A stretch of 5,205 nucleotides of DNA, taken from assembly GCA_030598425.1 (NCBI GenBank), contig JAUVPY010000240.1:1-5205 (forward strand), given 5' to 3'. This document shows, one piece after another, positions 1 through 5,078 of the stretch. Each line of letters begins with the position of its first letter. The first letter of the stretch is position 1. The notes under the pieces were generated by a model. The model ran no database searches. It was not told the DNA's origin and saw nothing but the letters and a program-made list of their open reading frames with translations. Source of the DNA: Anaerolineae bacterium (GTDB lineage: Bacteria; Chloroflexota; Anaerolineae; 4572-78; NAK82). The translations under genes were made by a program, and so were the position numbers.

Positions 1-2035
1 CAAAGGTCAGGATCTTCTCGTGGGGGTGATGGGCCAGCGCCGCATCAATCTGAGCCACCATCTGCTGATCGGTGAAGTGGCGGATGGTGATGGCGTCGAA
101 GTTGCACTCCGGTGCGCAGGTGCCGCAGCCTTGGCACATAGCTTCGACCACCGTGGCCTTGATCTTCTTCTTAGCGTCGCCGCCGGTGATGGCGTGGTAG
201 GGGCAAACGCGGACGCAGCGCCCGCAGCCGTTGCATAGTTCGGGGTCCACCCAGGCCACCACCGGTTCCAGCTTGATCGAGGGTCGATTGAGGATGATCT
301 GGGTGCGGGCAGCGGCAGCGCCCGCCTGGGTCACGCTGTCCTTGACGTCTTTGGGGGCCTCGGCGCATCCGGCGAAAAAGACTCCCCTGGTCGGCGCGTC
401 CACCGGTTTGAGTTTGGGGTGGCTCTCCAGGAAGAAACCATCCTCCGTCGTCGAGAGGGTCAGTAACCCTTTGATCAAGCTCTGGTCCTCGGGCGGCACC
501 AGCCCCAGCGAGAGAACGATCATCTCCTGCTCGTGCGTTTCCAGCTCACCAGTCATGGTGTTCTCTACCGTCAGGTGCAGGTTGCGCGTGGCCGGATCTT
601 CCAGGATTTGCCCCGGCAGTCCCCGAATGTACTTGACGCCGGCTTCCTTGCTGCGCCGGTACAAGTCTTCGAAGCCTTTACCAAAGGCGCGGATGTCCAT
701 GTAGTAGACGGTGATGTCGCTGTCGGGGTAATGATCGAGCAGCAACAGGCTGTCTTTAACGGTGTTCATGCAGCAGATGTTGGAGCAATAGGGGTGGCCG
801 CGCCCGTTTTCTCCCCCGCTGGGAGCGCCTGGCAGGGGCAGAGTGCGCGAGCCGATGCACTGGATGAAGCCGATGCGCCGTGGTCGTTCGAGATCGGTGG
901 GTCGCACGAAGTGGCCTTCGGTGGGCCCGCCGCTGCTGATCAGCCGTTCGAACTCAAGGCTGGTGATGACGTTTTCGTGGTGGGTGTAGCCGTATTCGGT
1001 CAAGCCGGTGGGGTCGAATACATCCAAACCGGTGGCGACGACGACGGCGCCCACGCCAAACTCGATGATCTCATCCTGCATGTCAAAATCGATGCAGTTC
1101 TTGTCGCACGCCTCACGGCACTTGCCGCAGGCGATGGGATTGTTGCCCAAACACTCGTTGACGTTGATCAGGTAGGCCGAGGGCACCGCTTGGGGGAAGG
1201 GAATATAGACTGCCTTGCGCGTGGCCAAGCCGGCCTGGAACTCGTCGGGGGCGGTCACCGGGCAGACGTCGGCGCAGTCGCCGCAGGCGGTGCAGGCAGT
1301 CTCATCCAAGTAGCGTGTCTTCTTGCGTGTCTGCACCGAGAAGTTGCCGACGTAGCCGAAGATGCTCTCCACCTCGCTGTAGGCCATCAGTTGGATCTTG
1401 GGATGTCGACCGACATCCATCATCTTAGGCCCAAGAATTCATATGCTACAGTCCATAGTGGGGAAGGTTTTGTCCAGTTGGGCCATCTTGCCCCCGATGC
1501 TGGGCGCCTTTTCGACCAGATAGACCTGGTGACCGGCGTCGGCCAGGTCGAGGGCGGCCTGGATGCCGGCGATGCCTCCCCCGATGACCAGCGCCCCCGG
1601 TGTGACGTTGGCCTCGGCCTCGTGCAGCGGGTGCAGCCAGCGCGCCTTGGCTACGGCCATCTCGACCACTTCCTGCGCTTTACGCGTGGCGGCGGCCAGG
1701 TCGCCCATATGCACCCAGGACACCCCTTCGCGAATGTTGGCCATGGTCATCAGGTAGGGATTTAGCCCTGCCCCCGCCACGCACTCGCGGAAGATGGGCT
1801 CGTAGTTGCGGGGTGAGCAGGAGGCAACCACCACCCGGTCCAGCTCTTGCTCGGCGATGGCCCCCTTGATCTCGGCCTGGCCTGGCTCAGAGCAGGTGTA
1901 ACGGTTGACGGTGGTGAAAACCACGCCGGGCAGCTTCTCGGCGTAGGCCCGCACCGCTTCGCAGTCCACAGAGCCAGCGATGTTGCGGCCACACTCGCAG
2001 ACAAATACTCCAATTCTTTGCCCTTGTTTTGTCAT
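1..2035 (-). CDS. hdrA: HdrA, selenocysteine-containing heterodisulfide reductase subunit A (3' end outside window)
   Basis: This is the flavin and Fe-S core subunit of an Hdr complex, probably cytosolic. Reading from ATG at 2035, residues 1-198 carry the HdrA N-terminal domain (C13/C15, C48, C73), the FAD Rossmann motif GGGIAG (152-157) and the GGKMAQLDKTFPT segment. Codon 199 is UGA where most homologues have Cys. The frame then runs open from 1438 to the edge and gives only HdrA sequence: CxxCxxCxxxC at 248-258, C295-x7-CxxCxxxC ending at 310, the non-canonical C393...C417xxxCC422, FAAG-type FAD contact region near 551-557, and two ferredoxin motifs (601-611, 634-644). The last visible residues (EKILTF) match the start of the MvhD-like domain in the neighbouring short HdrA, so a fused MvhD domain may follow. 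The start at 2035 is preferred over 2116: the family N-terminus begins here, GAGAG lies 5 nt upstream, and the extension is encoded by repeat DNA. It lies 100 nt after the HdrC-HdrB gene. Known: Sec-containing HdrA exists in methanogens and some bacteria. Inferred: Sec insertion here. Confidence 0.9.
1396..1436 (-). promoter_or_regulatory. Candidate bacterial SECIS element downstream of the HdrA UGA
   Basis: On the transcript, GGATGTC (1418-1412) pairs perfectly with GACATCC (1407-1401) around a GGTC loop (1411-1408). There are 27 nt between the UGA and the loop. The E. coli fdhF SECIS apical stem also ends in a GGUC loop, 18 nt after its UGA, and the accepted bacterial range, as I recall it, is about 16-37 nt. 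An alternative fold pairs TCTTGGG (1436-1430) with CCCAAGA (1402-1396) below a shorter ATGTC/GACAT apical stem, giving 12 bp in total with a one-sided bulge. The element lies inside coding sequence, as bacterial SECIS elements do, and would recruit SelB. The fold was made by eye, not computed. Confidence 0.72.
1439..1441 (-). other. In-frame UGA read as selenocysteine (Sec199 of HdrA)
   Basis: The codons around it read Thr-Met-Asp-Cys-Ser-Ile-UGA-Ile-Leu-Gly-Pro-Lys-Met. Most HdrA proteins have Cys at the UGA position in this conserved motif, and some have Sec. The same frame continues without a stop for 479 more codons of clear HdrA sequence, so this is not a true end of the gene. A stem-loop of bacterial SECIS type follows at a suitable distance. 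The alternative is a point nonsense mutation or sequencing error from TGT or TGC. The hairpin and the known use of Sec at this site argue against it. Confidence 0.88.
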
Positions 2036-2040
2036 AGCCA

Positions 2041-2045
2041 CTCTC
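2041..2045 (-). promoter_or_regulatory. Probable ribosome binding site for hdrA (GAGAG)
   Basis: GAGAG lies 5 nt upstream of the ATG at 2035 (transcript AAGAGAGTGGCTATG). It supports starting the Sec-HdrA at 2035 and not at the upstream ATG at 2116, which lies within repeat and hairpin DNA. It is a moderate, not a perfect, Shine-Dalgarno match. Confidence 0.5.
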
Positions 2046-2055
2046 TTTCTATTCA

Positions 2056-2150
2056 GGGAGTAGGAAGTAAGAAGTAAGGAGTAGGGAGTCATAGATGCAG
2101 TGTTGCGAGCATCCATACTTCCTACTTCCTACTTCTTACTCCATACTCCC
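2056..2150. repeat. Two opposing heptamer arrays forming a long intergenic inverted repeat
   Basis: The arms are 2056-2098 and 2109-2150. Each is built of 7-nt units of GGAGTAG/GAAGTAA type, in opposite orientation, so the transcript can fold into a hairpin of roughly 40 positions. By hand pairing, the block of seven at the base is perfect, the third block is perfect, and the others carry one or two mismatches or G-U pairs. The inner GATGC/GCATC stem closes a loop of about 10 nt (2099-2108). It fills most of the 100-nt gap between the HdrC-HdrB fusion and hdrA, and includes the stop codon of the former (2138-2136). There is no U-tract of an intrinsic terminator after it, and the operon continues, so processing, mRNA stability or mere repeat dynamics are more likely roles. 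Confidence 0.8.
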
Positions 2151-3413
2151 GTCCTCCAACGCCTCGGCCACCAACGTCGCCAGATCCTTGATTTCAATGG
2201 CGATCTCATCGCTCAATAGTTGGTCCTGCATAGCACATCGTAGGTGAATCTGGCACTTGATGCAGGCGGTCACCAACAGCTCGGCGCCGGTGGCCCGGGC
2301 CTCGCGCAGCCGGTCCACCTGGATGGCTTTGTTGGCGACGGCGCAATGCGTCCAGCCGTTGGTGCCGCAGCAAAGCGCATTCGCCCGGTTGCGTGGCATT
2401 TCGACCAGCTCCAAACCCAGCCGGCCGATAGCTTGGCGCGGGGCGTCGTACACCCCCATGTGGCGGCCCAGGCGGCAGGGGTCCTGATACGTGACGAGTG
2501 ATGCGTGATGCGTGACATCTTGTTGTCCAGAACTCGGAACTCGGAACTCGGAACTGGCAAGTAATTCGGCCAGGTGAAGGACTTCGACGCCGAGATCAAG
2601 GCCGTGGACGGGGTAGTCGACTTTCAAGGCGCGGGCGCACTCGGGGCAGGCGGTGACGACGCGCTGGGCGCCGGATTCGCGGATGAGGGCGGCGTTCAGC
2701 TCGGCCAGAGTCCGGAAGCCTTCGGTGTCCCCTTCCCATAACAAGTCGTGGCCGCAGCAGCGCTCGTCGCGTAAGACCTGAGGCTCTATCCCCAGCGCGT
2801 TTAACACCCGGACGGTGGACCGGGCGATTTCTTCTCCATTCACCCCCAGCGAGTTGAACAGGGCGCCATAATAGGGAGCGCAGCCGACGAAATACAGGGT
2901 GTCTGACTTATCGGTGATCCGTAATCCGTGATGCGTGATGCGTGATGCGTGATGCGTAGTCCACTCCCCTGCTCCTTTGCTCCCCTGCCCCTCTGCAGCA
3001 TTACCTTTCCGGGTCAGCCAGCCCAGCCTATTCTGCTGCGCTTCCGGCTCCATCATCATCCGCATCCAGGCATGGATGGCTTCGCCGTGGGTGCAAACCG
3101 TGGCTGTGCCCAGGCGGCGAGCTTCGGTGCGCACTCCCAGCGTCAAATCGGGGTAGGCCACGCGCGCGGGACAAACCTGGCTACAATGCAGACAGGTGAG
3201 ACAGGCCCACAGCCGGTCGTCGCTCAACAACGCCTCATCGTGGCGCATCAAGGCCCGGCCGACGGTTCGCCGTGGAGAAAAGTCGTGGTCGTAACGGCTG
3301 ATGGGGCAGATGGCGGTACATTTGCCACACTCCAGGCAGCGGAAGACCCCCGTCTCCTGCACAATTTGCTCCAGCGTCGCTGATTGCCCCATTGGCGCGG
3401 TTTGGTCAGTCAT
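2136..3413 (-). CDS. HdrC-HdrB fusion protein (HdrD-like, Fe-S and CCG domains)
   Basis: The protein has 425 residues. The N-terminal HdrC part binds two [4Fe-4S] clusters: CxxCxxCxxxC at 26-36 and at 71-81. The C-terminal HdrB part has two CCG (cysteine-rich) modules: C178, C219-C220, C256xxC259 and C313, C348-C349, C384xxC387. Both are close to the family pattern Cx31-39CCx35-36CxxC (the first gap is 40 here). In known HdrB such modules bind special [4Fe-4S] clusters that reduce a disulfide. The HdrC-then-HdrB order is that of HdrD, but no membrane segment or HdrE partner is seen, so a soluble HdrABC-type role is inferred. Two stretches encoded by short tandem repeats interrupt it: about 137-168 between HdrC and HdrB, and about 287-306 between the two CCG modules. 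All cluster ligands are intact. The start ATG at 3413 has AGGA 7 nt upstream. The last residues and the TAA stop lie in a heptamer array. The gap to the upstream HdrA-like gene is 51 nt. The natural substrate is unknown. Confidence 0.93.
   Translation of the reverse strand: MTDQTAPMGQSATLEQIVQETGVFRCLECGKCTAICPISRYDHDFSPRRTVGRALMRHDEALLSDDRLWACLTCLHCSQVCPARVAYPDLTLGVRTEARRLGTATVCTHGEAIHAWMRMMMEPEAQQNRLGWLTRKGNAAEGQGSKGAGEWTTHHASRITHHGLRITDKSDTLYFVGCAPYYGALFNSLGVNGEEIARSTVRVLNALGIEPQVLRDERCCGHDLLWEGDTEGFRTLAELNAALIRESGAQRVVTACPECARALKVDYPVHGLDLGVEVLHLAELLASSEFRVPSSGQQDVTHHASLVTYQDPCRLGRHMGVYDAPRQAIGRLGLELVEMPRNRANALCCGTNGWTHCAVANKAIQVDRLREARATGAELLVTACIKCQIHLRCAMQDQLLSDEIAIEIKDLATLVAEALEDGSME
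2491..2518. repeat. CGTGATG-type heptamer array inside the HdrC-HdrB gene
   Basis: Four 7-nt units (GTGACGA, GTGATGC, GTGATGC, GTGACAT) lie inside the coding sequence. On the coding strand they give the peptide DVTHHASLVT (about residues 299-308), in the linker between the two CCG modules. The same unit recurs at 2913-2961 and 4391-4428. Confidence 0.85.
2530..2557. repeat. GAACTCG heptamer array inside the HdrC-HdrB gene
   Basis: Four 7-nt units (GAACTCG three times, then GAACTGG) encode SSEFRVPSS on the minus strand at about residues 287-295. The array sits 11 nt from the CGTGATG array, so two unrelated heptamer families lie next to each other in the same inter-domain linker. The reading frame is kept. 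Confidence 0.88.
2913..2961. repeat. Seven-unit CGTGATG heptamer array in the HdrC/HdrB linker
   Basis: Seven consecutive 7-nt units run from GGTGATC and CGTAATC through four perfect CGTGATG copies to CGTAGTC. On the coding strand they give TTHHASRITHHGLRIT (residues 152-167). Because the unit is 7 nt, the array reads through all three codon phases and repeats as a 7-residue peptide with no stop. It separates the HdrC domain from the first CCG module. Confidence 0.92.
2964..2995. repeat. Octamer array (CTCCCCTG type) next to the heptamer array
   Basis: Four 8-nt units (CTCCCCTG, CTCCTTTG, CTCCCCTG, CCCCTCTG) immediately follow the seven-unit CGTGATG array. They encode the Gly- and Ala-rich stretch AEGQGSKGAGE on the minus strand (about residues 140-150). 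The period is 8 and not 7, so it is a different repeat family inserted at the same linker. Confidence 0.75.
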
Positions 3414-3420
3414 ACATGTT

Positions 3421-3424
3421 TCCT
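3421..3424 (-). promoter_or_regulatory. Ribosome binding site (AGGA) of the HdrC-HdrB gene
   Basis: AGGA lies 7 nt upstream of the ATG at 3413, a normal Shine-Dalgarno spacing. It lies at the very edge of the TACTGCG heptamer array, so the repeat boundary helps form the translation start. Confidence 0.55.
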
Positions 3425-3451
3425 ACTGCGTACTGCGTATTGCGTACTCTT
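3424..3451. repeat. TACTGCG heptamer array upstream of the HdrC-HdrB gene
   Basis: Four 7-nt units (TACTGCG, TACTGCG, TATTGCG, TACTCTT) occupy the 51-nt gap between the two upstream genes. Only 10 nt of non-repeat sequence separate it from the next array at 3462. Confidence 0.85.
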
Positions 3452-3461
3452 GGGTTATTGT

Positions 3462-3489
3462 TCCCTACTCCCTACTTCCTACTCCCACT
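3462..3489. repeat. TCCCTAC heptamer array over the 3' end of the short HdrA gene
   Basis: Four 7-nt units (TCCCTAC, TCCCTAC, TTCCTAC, TCCCACT) give, on the coding strand, the last residues VGVGSRE and the TAG stop (3467-3465) of the short HdrA. The unit is the same family as the inverted-repeat arms at 2056-2150. Confidence 0.85.
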
Positions 3490-5078
3490 TCTTCCACTCT
3501 CTCAACAAATCGAGTCACTAACTCGGCAAACGCTGGGCCGTCGTCGGGTGGAGTCCAGCCAAGTTTGAGACGATCAGGGGGCAGGCCCAACAACCCGGTT
3601 ATGGCTTCAACTTGCTCGAAAGCGACAGCCGCTCGCTCGTTGCCCCGCTCATAATGGCACAGTCTGGGTTCGCAGCCCAGCACGAGCACGCCGGCTGCGC
3701 CCATTTCGAATGCCTTGAGGATCAAGCCCGGTTGGAGCCGTCCGCTGCAGTCCAGGCGGATCATACGTATATTAGAAGGATAGGTCAGCTTCTGGGCGCC
3801 GGCTAGCTCGGCGGCCGCGTAACCGCTCCACTCACAGGCGAAGACCAGAATACGGGGTTGGGAGTTGGTGACCGGGGGCGAGGCGCCTGCCAAGGCCATT
3901 CGCATCTGGGCCTCTATTTGGGCATCGGTCCAGCCGGCCACCGTGACCGCTCCTACCGGGCAGATGGAGATACAGTTGCCACAGCCGGTGCAGAGCAATG
4001 GGTCGATCACCGAGAGGCTTATCCCACCAAGCCGTTCGGCCAAGGTCACGGCCGAAAAAGGACAAAACTTCAAGCAATCACCGCAGCCGTTGCATTTTTC
4101 GGGATTGACCTGGGCTGCTGGGCCGTCCGCTGTCACCTTTCCCCGGCGCAAGTGCCGCAAGGCCCGCGAGCCGGCGCTGTAGGCCTGGAACTGGGCCTCG
4201 GCCGCGTCACAGGGGTAATGGGCTGAGCCACACACATAGATCCCGCGTTCGATGAAGCTGCCAGGATGTAGACGCACCCTTGGTTCGGGAATGAAACCAT
4301 CGACATCTTGCGGCAGGCGAAGCAGTTTTGCCAGCTTGGTGGTCTTGTCGTCGGGGGCTCCGGTGGCGACGATGATGGCGCCGAAGGGGCCGTGATGCGT
4401 GACGCGTCGTGATGCGTGATGCGTGACATCGATGCGATAGTTGCCAACGGAGCCGTCGACTTGGGTGATCTGGCTGTCGAGGTGCAAAGTGATCCCGGAG
4501 TGAGTTTCGACGGCAGAGGCTAGATCTGCGGCTAATTCGGGTGCCTGGGCGATGGCCGTGCCGCCGAGCGTCGGGGCGCGCTCGACCAAAGTCACGGGTA
4601 CCCCAGCGTCGGCAAGTTCTAGCGCTGCCGTCAATCCGGCCACTCCACCTCCTATTACCAACACGGCTGGCGTGATCACGGTCTCAGACGCAGGATGGGG
4701 CGTCAACGCAGCCATACGGGCCACTTCCATCCCGATTTGATCCTGGGCGCGGGCAGTGGCGGCCTCAGGGGCATCGCGATGGGGCCAGGCGCAGCCCTCG
4801 CGGATGTTTGCCAGCCCTACCAAGCCGGGAGTTAGTCCCGCATCGGCCGCTGTCTCCCGAAACAGTCGTCTATGGGTCCGGGGGCTGCACCCAGCTACGA
4901 CAACTCGTTCAAACTCTAAGCTACAAATGGTCTCCAGCAAACGTTCCCGTCCATCCGTCGAACACCAATAGGGCGCACGCGCAGCATGAACCACGTCTGG
5001 CACATTGGCCGCTGCATTGACTAGTGTTTCTACCTCGAAGGCACCGGCCACCTTGTCCCCGCACTCGCAAATAAACAC
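3465..5078 (-). CDS. Short HdrA-like flavoprotein with C-terminal MvhD domain
   Basis: The 537-residue protein is a compact HdrA paralogue. In order it has: the HdrA N-terminal domain with CxCG (C4, C6), C39 and GCSPR (63-67); a FAD Rossmann motif GGGVAG (143-148); the second half of the FAD fold (IIVATGA, 235-241; IYVCGSAHYPCDA, 280-292); two ferredoxin motifs CxxCxxCxxxC (329-339, 363-373); and an MvhD/FlpD-like domain from about 409 (C415, C444, GCEPRLCHYERGN 468-480). It lacks the Cys/Sec motif, the first ferredoxin insertion and the C...CxxxCC insertion present in the neighbouring Sec-HdrA, so it is shorter than the usual 650 or so residues. A CGTGATG repeat insertion (residues 218-230) sits where the longer paralogue carries that ferredoxin insertion. 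The second Cys of the usual MvhD CxWC motif is Ser417. The start is uncertain: GTG at 5078 lacks a clear RBS and trims the family's R-I-G lead-in, because a TGA lies three codons upstream. QmoB also combines HdrA-like and MvhD-like parts, but it is longer. Electron entry or relay is inferred. Confidence 0.9.
   Translation of the reverse strand: MFICECGDKVAGAFEVETLVNAAANVPDVVHAARAPYWCSTDGRERLLETICSLEFERVVVAGCSPRTHRRLFRETAADAGLTPGLVGLANIREGCAWPHRDAPEAATARAQDQIGMEVARMAALTPHPASETVITPAVLVIGGGVAGLTAALELADAGVPVTLVERAPTLGGTAIAQAPELAADLASAVETHSGITLHLDSQITQVDGSVGNYRIDVTHHASRRVTHHGPFGAIIVATGAPDDKTTKLAKLLRLPQDVDGFIPEPRVRLHPGSFIERGIYVCGSAHYPCDAAEAQFQAYSAGSRALRHLRRGKVTADGPAAQVNPEKCNGCGDCLKFCPFSAVTLAERLGGISLSVIDPLLCTGCGNCISICPVGAVTVAGWTDAQIEAQMRMALAGASPPVTNSQPRILVFACEWSGYAAAELAGAQKLTYPSNIRMIRLDCSGRLQPGLILKAFEMGAAGVLVLGCEPRLCHYERGNERAAVAFEQVEAITGLLGLPPDRLKLGWTPPDDGPAFAELVTRFVERVEEVGVGSRE
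4391..4428. repeat. CGTGATG heptamer array inside the short HdrA gene
   Basis: Five units of CGTGATG or CGTGACG/CGTGACA type are interrupted by a 3-nt partial unit (CGT, 4405-4407). They encode DVTHHASRRVTHHG in the loop before the IIVATG strand of the FAD domain. The family is the same as at 2491-2518 and 2913-2961 in the next gene. Confidence 0.88.

Noticed and set aside
533..1765. 410-codon plus-strand open frame
   Set aside because: It is in codon register antisense to the Sec-HdrA gene. Its translation shows no recognisable motif, while the minus strand encodes a full set of HdrA cluster and FAD motifs. It is a shadow.
1439..2035. HdrA as a genuine truncated pseudogene ending at the UGA
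   Set aside because: The downstream 479 codons are intact, without frameshift or further stop, and keep all cluster ligands. The UGA sits at a known Cys/Sec position with a SECIS-like hairpin.
2036..2116. N-terminal extension of HdrA from ATG 2116
   Set aside because: The 27 extra residues are encoded by the heptamer inverted repeat and do not resemble HdrA. The ATG at 2035 has an RBS-like GAGAG and gives the normal family N-terminus.
2056..2150. Intrinsic transcription terminator
   Set aside because: The hairpin is long and AT/GA-rich without a following U-tract, and the next gene of the same complex starts 20 nt after it.
2491..2961. CRISPR array
   Set aside because: The repeats are 7-8 nt direct tandems without spacers, inside coding sequence. 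No cas genes are seen.
2949..3383. 144-codon plus-strand open frame
   Set aside because: It is antisense to the HdrC domain with its two CxxCxxCxxxC motifs and partly made of repeat DNA. No support for a real gene.
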